A stretch of DNA of 34,602 nt from Candidatus Iainarchaeum andersonii SCGC AAA011-E11 (GTDB taxonomy: Archaea; Iainarchaeota; Iainarchaeia; Iainarchaeales; Iainarchaeaceae): contig AQRS01000026.1 of assembly GCA_000402355.1 (NCBI GenBank), forward strand, positions 1-34,602. The letters are read 5' to 3'. Both the position numbers and the translations under genes were made by a program. Positions 9,884-17,489 of the stretch are shown here, piece by piece. How positions within the stretch are numbered: the first letter of the stretch is position 1; the number at the start of each line of letters is the position of its first letter. The notes under the pieces are model-generated. The model saw only the letters and a program-made list of their open reading frames with translations. It was not told the DNA's origin and did not search any database.

Positions 9884-10066
9884 TTGAAACCACAAGCACT
9901 AAGACGAATAAACAGAGGAAGAGCCCCTCCCGGATCGATTCCAGGATGGAGAAAGGGAACATCATCAACCGGCTTTAAAGTGGCCGCCAGGCTTACACGC
10001 ACAACTCCCGGGCTTGCAAGAGCACAGGCTAGGGCAAGGGCTAGAAGAGCCCAAAAAGGCCAATAG
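9884..10066 (+). CDS. Small very basic hypothetical protein
   Basis: A 60-residue frame starting with TTG at 9884 after GGTGAT. It is rich in Arg, Ala and Lys, with RGRAPPGSIPGWRKG in the middle and an ARAQARARARRAQKG tail. An AT-rich TATA-like TTATTATATTTT lies just upstream. It could be a nucleic-acid-binding micro-protein. The gene ends 35 nt before the RNase P RNA. The low-complexity tail and non-ATG start keep confidence modest; no family was recognised. Confidence 0.4.
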   Translation: MKPQALRRINRGRAPPGSIPGWRKGTSSTGFKVAARLTRTTPGLARAQARARARRAQKGQ

Positions 10067-10100
10067 TTAACTTTTTAACCTAATTTTCCGCAATATATAC

Positions 10101-10455
10101 GAGTAGCAGGTGATCGGCCATCGGTTCTTCGTGAACTGAGGAAAGTCCGCCCACCCGTTATAACACACACGCGGAGACGCGGTCTGGGACAACAGAAACG
10201 ATACCTTGCGCCAGCTGGCGTATCGCCGGCGCTCCGGCGCGGGGATGAAACGCGGTTCCAGTTGGGTGCAACCCTCTCTGAGGGGCTAAGTCGAATGCCG
10301 GTGAGTGCCGTTCCTTCAAAGGAACAAAACCCCTTGCTTTAATGGGTTTCAAAGCTCGCGCATGGAAGGCCTATCGAGGCACAAGCCGAAGATAGGGCGC
10401 CCTTCCGCCGCGGGCTTGCGGCGCGGAACAGAAGGCGGCTTACACCCTGCTGCTC
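10101..10455 (+). ncRNA. rnpB: RNase P RNA (archaeal type A-like)
   Basis: The ends were set by helix P1: GAGTAGCAG (10101-10109) pairs with CTGCTGCTC (10447-10455) with one G-T. Universally conserved pieces are present: GAGGAAAGTCCGCC near 10138, ACAGAAA near 10190, and AGAAGGCGGCTTACA near 10430. The RNA is the catalytic core that trims tRNA 5' ends with archaeal Rpp proteins. A TTTTTAAC box at about 10072-10079 is correctly spaced as its TATA element. A stable-RNA repeat follows directly. Confidence 0.93.
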
Positions 10456-10672
10456 ACCTTTTTCTTTCTCTTTGACAGAGAAAGAAAAAGCTGAACCAAA
10501 AAGAAAGAGAAGTCCTCAAAAAGAAAGAGAAGTTCTATTTCTTAGAATGCTGAACCAAAAAAGAAAAGGGCAAAAGTTGAACCAAAAGAAAAGAGCAAAA
10601 ACGTTGGCGAAAAAGAAAGAAAATAAAGTTGTGCCAAAAAGAAAACAAAAATTTGGGTGAAAAAGAAAAAAT
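10456..10672 (+). repeat. Stable-RNA hairpin/mirror repeat R4 with extended purine array
   Basis: Arms CTTTTTCTTTCTCT (10458-10471) and AGAGAAAGAAAAAG (10477-10490) pair perfectly over 14 bp. CTGAACC then introduces AAAAAGAAAGAGA, the exact mirror of this copy's own purine arm, which differs from R1-R3. The purine run recurs about seven times in 180 nt, usually introduced by GTTG or GCTGAACC, giving a degenerate tandem array with a unit of about 20-27 nt. The lysine-rich frame read through it (10472-10660) is taken as an artefact. Confidence 0.85.
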
Positions 10673-10685
10673 TTGTTTGCGGCAC

Positions 10686-10826
10686 TCAGCTTATCGGCAG
10701 TCTGTTTTTGACGAAGTCCCTGTATCTTTCTTGGGCAAGTCTAGTCGCATCTTCATGGCTTTTTCCGGTTGACCTTAATTGGTCATAGAATGGCCTATGT
10801 TCGGGCGGGATGCTGTTCCTCCTCAT
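10686..10826 (-). CDS. Small hypothetical protein (46 residues)
   Basis: A frame starting ATGAGGAGGAAC at 10826 encodes a 46-residue hydrophilic helical peptide (MRRNSIPPEHRPFYDQLRST, later ARLAQERYRDF-like text). It lies 33 bases after the aminotransferase stop on the same strand, so it could be the second gene of that unit. Composition is normal for a protein, unlike the adjacent repeat. No family was recognised and a conserved homologue would be needed to be sure. Confidence 0.42.
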   Translation of the reverse strand: MRRNSIPPEHRPFYDQLRSTGKSHEDATRLAQERYRDFVKNRLPIS

Positions 10827-10859
10827 ATCAATGATTCTTGCTGATTTTTTTCAGCCGGC

Positions 10860-11954
10860 CTAGGCATAGTTAAATTCTCCTATTGTACTTGGGTTTTCCT
10901 GTTTAATATATTTTTCTATTCTGCCGAGGCCTTCCTCTATCTTTTCTTTTTTCAGCGCATAACTCAGCCTTATTCTATTGCCTGCACCGAACCACTCGCC
11001 GTTATAGGCGATTACTTTGTACCTGTCGAAAAGGTCTTCGACCACCTTTTGTGGGTTTGTTGCTCTGGGAAGGGCATAAAATGCGCCCTCGGGCTTGTGC
11101 AGTTCAAAGCCGATTTCTTTCAAGCCTTTGTAAATAATTTCCCTTCTTTCCTTGAAAATTTTTCTGTTTTTTTCCTTAAACGAGTTCGGCGCGTCAAGGG
11201 CTGCTATCGCCATGCTTTGCCCTGTGGTTGAAGTGTTCATTGAGGTATGTGTTTTTTTCTGGATGATTTTTTCTATGAGTTCCTCGTTTTTGCTGTAGCA
11301 ATACCCTATCCTTGCCCCGCAGAGGTTGAATGTTTTTGAAAATGAGTCCACGTTGATGACATTATCGCCTTTTGGCGAGTAGTGCGTGCCTTCGTAAATC
11401 AGTTCGCGGTAAACTTCGTCAAAAATCAGGAGCCTGCCAGTTTCATTGGCGAGCCTTTCGAGCTTTTTTATTGTGTCGGGCTTTTCAACCATTCCTGTAG
11501 GGTTGGTGGGACTGTTCACCATTATTGCGTTGACTTCAGATATTTTGTTTTCAATGTCCTGCATATCAATGTGATCATCTTTCATGGGTGAATACACTGG
11601 TTCAAGCCTGTTGTATGAGGCAAGATAGGGGTATGAGTAGTAATATGGCTTTGGCATGAGTATTTTGGATTTTTCCGGAAATGAGGCTAGTATCAGGTTC
11701 AGTGCTTCACTGCCCCCATTTGTTATTACGACATTTTCTGGAGTGAAGTGGCTTGAAAGTACTTTGTTGCAGAGCTTTTCCCTCAACTCAAATTGCCCCT
11801 GCACTAAGCCATACTTAATTGTAGTGAAATGTTTCATTGCTTCGTAAACTTTTTTTGGGGGCAATAAATCTGGCTCTCCAGATCCAAAAGAAATTAGGTT
11901 ATCTGATTGCAGTCCGATGAAAGATCTTGGTCCGACTATTTTGTGCGATGGAAT
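10860..11954 (-). CDS. Class I/II PLP-dependent aminotransferase, unusual start
   Basis: A fold-type I aminotransferase of the AspC/AlaT group. Visible motifs are NSPTNPTG, IFDEVYREL, the PLP lysine in SFSKTFNLCGARIGY, and the substrate-carboxylate Arg in RIRLSYAL. The first TTG (11864) would cut off the conserved N-terminus: in the same frame, NLISFGSGEPD and KIVGPRSFIG are encoded upstream. That frame is open back to a TAA near 11979 with no ATG, GTG or TTG; ATT at 11954 directly behind GAGAGGGG is the best candidate, giving 364 residues. A TATA-like GTTATATATTC near 12000 fits a start in this area. Substrate specificity (Asp, Ala or aromatic) is not resolved. Confidence 0.8.
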   Translation of the reverse strand: MPSHKIVGPRSFIGLQSDNLISFGSGEPDLLPPKKVYEAMKHFTTIKYGLVQGQFELREKLCNKVLSSHFTPENVVITNGGSEALNLILASFPEKSKILMPKPYYYSYPYLASYNRLEPVYSPMKDDHIDMQDIENKISEVNAIMVNSPTNPTGMVEKPDTIKKLERLANETGRLLIFDEVYRELIYEGTHYSPKGDNVINVDSFSKTFNLCGARIGYCYSKNEELIEKIIQKKTHTSMNTSTTGQSMAIAALDAPNSFKEKNRKIFKERREIIYKGLKEIGFELHKPEGAFYALPRATNPQKVVEDLFDRYKVIAYNGEWFGAGNRIRLSYALKKEKIEEGLGRIEKYIKQENPSTIGEFNYA

Positions 11955-12073
11955 CCCCTCTCGTGCTCGCTGATTTGCTTAAATTATAGATGGGGAATAT
12001 ATAACGTTATTCTATTGCTCCTTTACTGCGGGACAAACCATGTTTTTAAACTCTTGTCTATTTTTTTATTTAC

Positions 12074-14605
12074 ATGAAGACCGACAAGGAAGTCAAGAAG
12101 GAGTTCAAGCTCAAGGCCTCGAAAGAACCTGAGAAGAACTATCCTGTAGCGACTTTGAAGAAGTACGGTTTTTCGCGCCGCCAATGCCAAAAATGCCCGA
12201 AGTTTTTCTGGTCACAGGATTCTTCGCGGAAAGCCTGCGGTGATTCATCATGTTCCGGCGGCTACTCTTTCATTGGCAATCCTCCTTCAAAAAAAGGCTT
12301 TGATTATTTGGGAACCTGGGAAGCGTTCAGGGATTACTTCAAGAAAAAAGGTTATTTCGAGTACAAGCGCTATCCTGTTGTCGCGCGCTGGCGCCCTGAT
12401 GTTTACTGGGTCGGCGCTTCTGTGTATCCTTTCCAGCCTTATGTCGTGAAAGGAGAAATAAAGCCGAAGAGCAACGCAGTCATAATTCCGCAGCTCTCGT
12501 TGCGCTTCAATGACATTGACAATGTCGGCATTACCGGCTCGCATTACGTTTGCTTCGACATGCTGGGTCAGCTTCATTTCGAGCAGGCAAAGGATTACAA
12601 CCAGAACCTTTACTGGGATGAATACTTCAACTGGATTGTGAAGGGAATGGGGATTCCTGAAAAGGAAATCGTTGTGCATGAGGATGCTTGGGCCGGCGGC
12701 GGAACCTTTGGCCCTTGTATGGAGTTTTTTGCGCGCGGAATGGAAATAGGGAACCAGGTGTACATGCAGTACGAACAGACTGATTCCGGCTACAAGGAAT
12801 TGGACATAAAAGTTCTGGATATGGGGCAAGGGCATGAAAGGGTTCCGTGGTTAACCACCGGAAAAAGCAATTCATACGAAACAACTTTCCCCAGCGTCGC
12901 GAAAAAGCTTTATTCAATCACTGGTTTCAAGCCTGATGAGGAACTGATGCAGAAGTTTTTACCTTACTCTGCTTTGTTGAATGTGGACGAGGTTGAGGAT
13001 ATTGAAAAGGTTTGGCAGCAAATCGCAAAGAAACTATCCCTTGATGTCAAGGAACTCAAGGAAAAAATTCTTCCTCTCGCGGCGATTTACAGCATCGGCG
13101 AGCATTCAAGGGCTGTTTTGGTTGCGCTGAATGACAATGCTTTGCCTTCGAATGTGGGTGGCGGGTACAATTTGCGAATTATACTGAGGCGCGCTTTGGG
13201 TTTCATTGATGATTATGGCTGGAACATTGATTTGAGTGATTTGGCTGAGGAGCATGCCAAGTTTTTGAAGCCGATGTATCCTGAGCTTTCCGAGAAGCTT
13301 GATAATGTTGCCGTGATTTTGGAAAATGAGAAGAAAAAGTTCTTTGAGAATAAGGCGCGCTCGAGGCAGATTATTTCAACCGCGCTCGCCAAGAAAAGTA
13401 CTGTTTCGGTTGATGACTTGGTTGAGATGTATGATTCGCATGGGATAAGGCCGGAGCAGTTCAGGAGTGAGGCAAAGGAAAAAGGGATTAAGGTCGAGGT
13501 TCCTGATGATTTTTATGCGCGTGTTGCGGAAAGGCATGAGAAATCAGAGCATGCGGTTGCCACAAAGAAGGAAATGAAATTCGATTTGAAGGGCGTTCCT
13601 GAAACAAAAATAATGTATTATTTCGACTGGAAGCTGCTTGAGTTCGAGGCGAAAGTGGTTTGGAGCAAAGATAACTTCGTCGCGCTCGAGCAAACCGCAT
13701 TCTATCCTACCTCTGGAGGGCAATTGCATGATATTGGGGCAATGAACAATGAAAAAGTTGTTGATGTGTTTAAGCAGGATTATGTGATTCTGCACAAGCT
13801 CGAAAAAAATCCCTTCAAGGCTGGTGACAAAGTGAAGGGCAAAATAGATTTGGAAAGGAGGAAGCAACTGATGCAGCACCACAGTTCCGCTCATTTGGTG
13901 AATTTATGCGCTGCCGAGGTTCTCGGCCCGCATGTCTGGCAGGCGGGCGCAGCGAAAACGCTTGAAAAAGGAAGGCTGGACATCACTCACTTTGATTCTC
14001 TCACGGAAAAGGAATTGAAGCAGATTGAGGATTGCTGCAACGAGAAAATAAAAAAGAATCTCAAAGTGGAGAAGGAAATCCTTCCGCGCGAGCAGGCTGA
14101 GGACAAGTACGGAATGCATATCTATCAGGGCGGTTTTGTTCCGGGAAAAAACCTGCGTATCGTGAAAATCGGCGCTGATGTCGAGGCCTGCGGAGGAACC
14201 CACGCAAATTTTTTGGGCGAGCTCGCGGAATTGAAAATTATAGGTTCCACGAAGGTTCAGGATGGGGTTGTGAGGATTAATTATACCGCGGGAAAGGCTG
14301 CGAAGCATGAGAAGGGGAATGTTGACGGGCTGATGAAAGAGGTTTCTGAAATTCTCGGCGTGAAGCCTAATCAAGTGCCCGACCGTGCCGAGGAATTGTT
14401 CTCGAAGTGGAAAATGGCGCGCAAAATGATTGCCAGGGGAAAGAGGGACGAAAGCCTTGAGCTTGTTTCAAAGGAAACTGCGAGCGGCTCGAACGAGGAA
14501 TTATTGAAAATGGCCGGCCAGACTTTCTCCACGCAGTCCGAGCACCTGCCGCGCACGCTTCAAAGGTTTTTGAAGGAGCTTGAAGAACTGAAGAAAAAGC
14601 TTTGA
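12074..14605 (+). CDS. alaS: Alanyl-tRNA synthetase, archaeal type, lacking C-Ala
   Basis: An 843-residue enzyme charging tRNA-Ala. An N-terminal Cys-rich segment (CQKCPKFFW...CGDSSC) is typical of archaeal AlaRS. The class II catalytic domain follows, then the editing domain with zinc-site motifs HHSSAHL (H602, H603, H607) and CGGTH (C706, H710), so mischarged Ser/Gly-tRNA should be cleared. Archaeal enzymes normally run to about 890-910 residues through a coiled coil to the DHHA1-like C-Ala domain. Here the protein ends at LPRTLQRFLKELEELKKKL, where the coiled coil would begin. ATG 12074 lies about 28 nt after GTTTTTAAAC, suggesting a leaderless mRNA. Palindromic repeats follow, then LeuRS. 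Confidence 0.95.
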   Translation: MKTDKEVKKEFKLKASKEPEKNYPVATLKKYGFSRRQCQKCPKFFWSQDSSRKACGDSSCSGGYSFIGNPPSKKGFDYLGTWEAFRDYFKKKGYFEYKRYPVVARWRPDVYWVGASVYPFQPYVVKGEIKPKSNAVIIPQLSLRFNDIDNVGITGSHYVCFDMLGQLHFEQAKDYNQNLYWDEYFNWIVKGMGIPEKEIVVHEDAWAGGGTFGPCMEFFARGMEIGNQVYMQYEQTDSGYKELDIKVLDMGQGHERVPWLTTGKSNSYETTFPSVAKKLYSITGFKPDEELMQKFLPYSALLNVDEVEDIEKVWQQIAKKLSLDVKELKEKILPLAAIYSIGEHSRAVLVALNDNALPSNVGGGYNLRIILRRALGFIDDYGWNIDLSDLAEEHAKFLKPMYPELSEKLDNVAVILENEKKKFFENKARSRQIISTALAKKSTVSVDDLVEMYDSHGIRPEQFRSEAKEKGIKVEVPDDFYARVAERHEKSEHAVATKKEMKFDLKGVPETKIMYYFDWKLLEFEAKVVWSKDNFVALEQTAFYPTSGGQLHDIGAMNNEKVVDVFKQDYVILHKLEKNPFKAGDKVKGKIDLERRKQLMQHHSSAHLVNLCAAEVLGPHVWQAGAAKTLEKGRLDITHFDSLTEKELKQIEDCCNEKIKKNLKVEKEILPREQAEDKYGMHIYQGGFVPGKNLRIVKIGADVEACGGTHANFLGELAELKIIGSTKVQDGVVRINYTAGKAAKHEKGNVDGLMKEVSEILGVKPNQVPDRAEELFSKWKMARKMIARGKRDESLELVSKETASGSNEELLKMAGQTFSTQSEHLPRTLQRFLKELEELKKKL

Positions 14606-14628
14606 ACCAAGGCCAAAAAACCATTTAA

Positions 14629-14671
14629 TATCAAAGGACATAAATAATTAAACAATTTTTGTCCTTTGATA
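14629..14671. repeat. Palindromic unit A1 (type I), between AlaRS and LeuRS
   Basis: TATCAAAGGACA (14629-14640) and TGTCCTTTGATA (14660-14671) form a perfect 12-bp inverted repeat with a 19-nt AT-rich loop. The same unit occurs as B1 at 19210-19254, with the same flank ATTTAATATC. Confidence 0.9.
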
Positions 14672-14673
14672 GC

Positions 14674-14719
14674 TATCAAAAGACATTATAAAAAGTTTCA
14701 ATATTAATGTCTTTTGATA
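14674..14719. repeat. Palindromic unit A2 (type III), carries the LeuRS TATA box
   Basis: TATCAAAAGACATTA (14674-14688) and TAATGTCTTTTGATA (14705-14719) are a perfect 15-bp inverted repeat. It is homologous to B3, including the loop core AAAAAGTTTCAA. The right edge runs into GATATAAAAT (14715-14724), whose centre is about 29 nt before the LeuRS ATG, so the unit appears to be part of the promoter. Confidence 0.85.
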
Positions 14720-14748
14720 TAAAATTGTTTTATAGGGTGTTATTTGTC

Positions 14749-17439
14749 ATGCCTACGAATTTGAACCAGATTGCCAAGAAGTGGCAGAAGAAGTGGGATT
14801 TAACCAGGGCTTTCCGCGCAAAGGAAACCAAGGGGGAAAAGAAGTACTACGTCCTCGAAATGTTTCCCTATCCATCCGGAAGGCTGCACATGGGCCACGT
14901 GAGAAATTACTCCATCGGTGACACCCTTGCGCGCTTCATGAGGATGCGCGGCTTTAATGTCCTTTACCCAATAGGCTTTGACGCGTTCGGCCTGCCCGCG
15001 GAAAACGCCGCAATAGAAAACAAGGCGGATCCGCGTGAATGGACTTTGCAGCGCATAAAAGACATGACACTGCAATTGAAGGAGCTTGGCTTCAGTTATG
15101 ACTGGGAACGCACAATTGCGACGTGCTATCCGGAGTATTACAAGTGGAACCAGTGGTTTTTCCTCAAACTATTTGAAAAAGGATTGGCTTACAAAAAAGC
15201 GGCGAAGGTAAATTGGTGCGGCAAGTGCAACACGGTTCTCGCGAACGAGCAGGTAATCAATGGAAAGTGCTGGCGCCACAAGGACGAGGAAGTAACGGAG
15301 AAGGATTTGGAGCAGTGGTTCTTCAAAATCACTGATTATGCGGATGAACTCCTTGAAGGCCTTGAAGAGCTCGAGGGCTGGCCTGAGCGCGTGAGGACAA
15401 TGCAGCGCAACTGGATTGGCAAGAGCCATGGTGCCGACATTTTTTTCAGGCTCGAGGGCTCGAACAAAGCCATTGGGACTTACACTACGCGCTGTGACAC
15501 GATTTACAGCGTGACTTTCCTCGCGATTGCGCCGGAGCATCCAATGCTTTCCGAATTGGTGAAGGGAACGGGCATGGAGGAACAGGTTCAGGAATTCATT
15601 GAGGAAACCAAGAAACAGAGCATAATCGACCGCGAGAATGAGGAGAAGGAAAAATCAGGGGTTTTTACGGGCAGGTACGCAATCAATCCGGTGAACAATG
15701 AAAAAGTGCCGATTTTTGCCGCAAATTTTGCGCTAATGTACGGTTCCGGCATAGTGATGTGCGATGCGCATGACAAGCGCGATTTCAGGTTTGCGCACAA
15801 GTATGGCATCCCATTGAAGTTTGTAATAAGCGAAGACGGCAGGCCAATAAGCCCGGATGATTGCAGTGATGCGTTCACGGATGACGGGGTTCTGTTTGAT
15901 TCCGGGGAATTCAGCGGAATGAAGAACCGCGACGCGCTCCCGAAAATGGCTGATTGGCTTGAGAAGAAGGGCTTCGGCAAAAAAACAACCAATTACAAGC
16001 TGCGTGACTGGCTGATTTCCAGGCAAAGGTTCTGGGGAACCCCGATACCGATAATTTATTGTGCAGATTGCGGCTTGGTTCCTGTTCCTGAAAAGGATTT
16101 GCCTGTCGAGCTTCCAAATCCTAAGGAGGCGGATTTCGCTTTTGGCGGAAATCCTTTGCAGACCGTAAAGAAATTTGTCGAGGTCAAGTGCCCCAGGTGC
16201 GGCGCAAAAGCCAAGCGAGAAACGGACACAATGGACACTTTTGTTGATTCCTCGTGGTACTTCATGCGATACACTTCCCCGAAAAGCACAAAGGCGCCCT
16301 TCGACAAGGAGAGCGTTTCTTACTGGATGACGGTTGACCAGTACATCGGGGGGATCGAGCACGCGATTCTGCATTTGATGTATGCACGCTTTTTCACGCG
16401 CGTGCTCAGTGATTTGGGATTGGTTAAGTTCAAGGAGCCATTCAGGAAGCTCTTGAGCCAGGGCATGGTTATCAAGGACGGCGCGAAAATGTCAAAGTCT
16501 TTGGGAAACGTGGTCGAGCCCTCGGGAATAGTGAAAGAATTTGGCCCGGACACTATAAGGATTTTCATGCTTTTCACTTCGCACCCTGAAAAGGAGATTG
16601 ACTGGAACGACCGCGGTGTAGAGGCTTCGCACAGGTTTCTGCAGAAAGTGCACATGCTTTTTTCCGAAAATGCGAAAAAAGTTTCCTTCAAAAAAATTCC
16701 TTCAAGGCTCAATTTTTCCGGCCGCTTGGTTCTGAGCCTTGCGAACAAAACAATTGCGAGTGTCACGGAGCACATAGAGAATTACAGGTTCAATTATGCG
16801 ATTTCGGAAATAATGGATTTGGTTAGCGCGGTCCAGAAGTACGGGTCTCCCAATCCCGAAGTTCTCGGGTTTTCCTTTTCGGTTATTGCGAGGCTGCTTG
16901 CTCCGTTCGCGCCTCACCTTGCGGAAGAATTGTGGAGCATGCTCGGCAACAAGAAACTTGTTGCTCTTGAAGAGTGGCCTGTTGCGGACAAGAAATTGAT
17001 TGATGAAAAGGCGATTGCGGCTTCGCGTATGGCTGACTCCATCCGCGGGGATGTTTTGAACATCCAGAAGCTCGCTAACATTTCTGCGCCTAAAAAGGTT
17101 TCTGTTTTTGTTGCGCCGAAGTGGAAGTGGAAAGTGCTTTCCAAAATAGTTTCTTCAATGGACAAGCCTGATTTCGGCGCCGCAATGAAAATTGCTTCTT
17201 CTCTTCCTGAGGCAAAGCCGTTTTCCAAGGAGCTTCCGGGGTTTGTGAAGGCTGTTGTGCAGAAGTTCCACGAGTTGAAGGAAGTGAAGGAGATTGATGA
17301 GTTTGCTTTGCTCTCGGATTCGAAAAATTATATTTCGGGCATTATAGGGGCCGAGGTTTCTGTAATTGATGCAGAAAAATCGGCGGAAGAGAAGGCAAAG
17401 AAGGCCTTTCCTTTGAAGCCGGCTATTCTTGTTGAGTGA
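14749..17439 (+). CDS. leuS: Leucyl-tRNA synthetase, bacterial type
   Basis: An 896-residue class I synthetase. FPYPSGRLHMGHVRNYSIGD has the HIGH box as HMGH (residues 47-50), and KMSKSLGN is at 580-587. NWCGKCNTVLANEQV followed by CWRH is the zinc insertion. The CP1 editing domain carries TTRCDT in place of the usual TTRPDT, and AHDKRDF with the conserved editing Asp. The wording of these blocks (MQRNWIGKS, DAFGLPAENAAI) is that of bacterial/mitochondrial LeuRS, not the longer archaeal/eukaryotic type. The ATG at 14749 matches the bacterial N-terminus and has a correctly spaced TATA; a 14-residue upstream extension from 14707 is read through the palindrome and was rejected. It converges with RSH. 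Confidence 0.95.
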   Translation: MPTNLNQIAKKWQKKWDLTRAFRAKETKGEKKYYVLEMFPYPSGRLHMGHVRNYSIGDTLARFMRMRGFNVLYPIGFDAFGLPAENAAIENKADPREWTLQRIKDMTLQLKELGFSYDWERTIATCYPEYYKWNQWFFLKLFEKGLAYKKAAKVNWCGKCNTVLANEQVINGKCWRHKDEEVTEKDLEQWFFKITDYADELLEGLEELEGWPERVRTMQRNWIGKSHGADIFFRLEGSNKAIGTYTTRCDTIYSVTFLAIAPEHPMLSELVKGTGMEEQVQEFIEETKKQSIIDRENEEKEKSGVFTGRYAINPVNNEKVPIFAANFALMYGSGIVMCDAHDKRDFRFAHKYGIPLKFVISEDGRPISPDDCSDAFTDDGVLFDSGEFSGMKNRDALPKMADWLEKKGFGKKTTNYKLRDWLISRQRFWGTPIPIIYCADCGLVPVPEKDLPVELPNPKEADFAFGGNPLQTVKKFVEVKCPRCGAKAKRETDTMDTFVDSSWYFMRYTSPKSTKAPFDKESVSYWMTVDQYIGGIEHAILHLMYARFFTRVLSDLGLVKFKEPFRKLLSQGMVIKDGAKMSKSLGNVVEPSGIVKEFGPDTIRIFMLFTSHPEKEIDWNDRGVEASHRFLQKVHMLFSENAKKVSFKKIPSRLNFSGRLVLSLANKTIASVTEHIENYRFNYAISEIMDLVSAVQKYGSPNPEVLGFSFSVIARLLAPFAPHLAEELWSMLGNKKLVALEEWPVADKKLIDEKAIAASRMADSIRGDVLNIQKLANISAPKKVSVFVAPKWKWKVLSKIVSSMDKPDFGAAMKIASSLPEAKPFSKELPGFVKAVVQKFHELKEVKEIDEFALLSDSKNYISGIIGAEVSVIDAEKSAEEKAKKAFPLKPAILVE

Positions 17440-17489
17440 ACTTGCGGTTCATGTTCATTTGTTCAAACCGTTGCTTTAGCCCGCAGTGC

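Noticed and set aside
10472..10660. Lysine-rich 62-residue reading frame behind RNase P RNA
   Set aside because: It is read through the tandem purine runs of repeat R4; similar lysine-rich frames arise at every copy of the repeat (for example 9015-9230), with no start signal and no family pattern.
14707..14748. LeuRS N-terminal extension, and the similar extension of RSH to 19280
   Set aside because: Both extensions read through palindromic repeats and place the TATA-like box inside the coding region.
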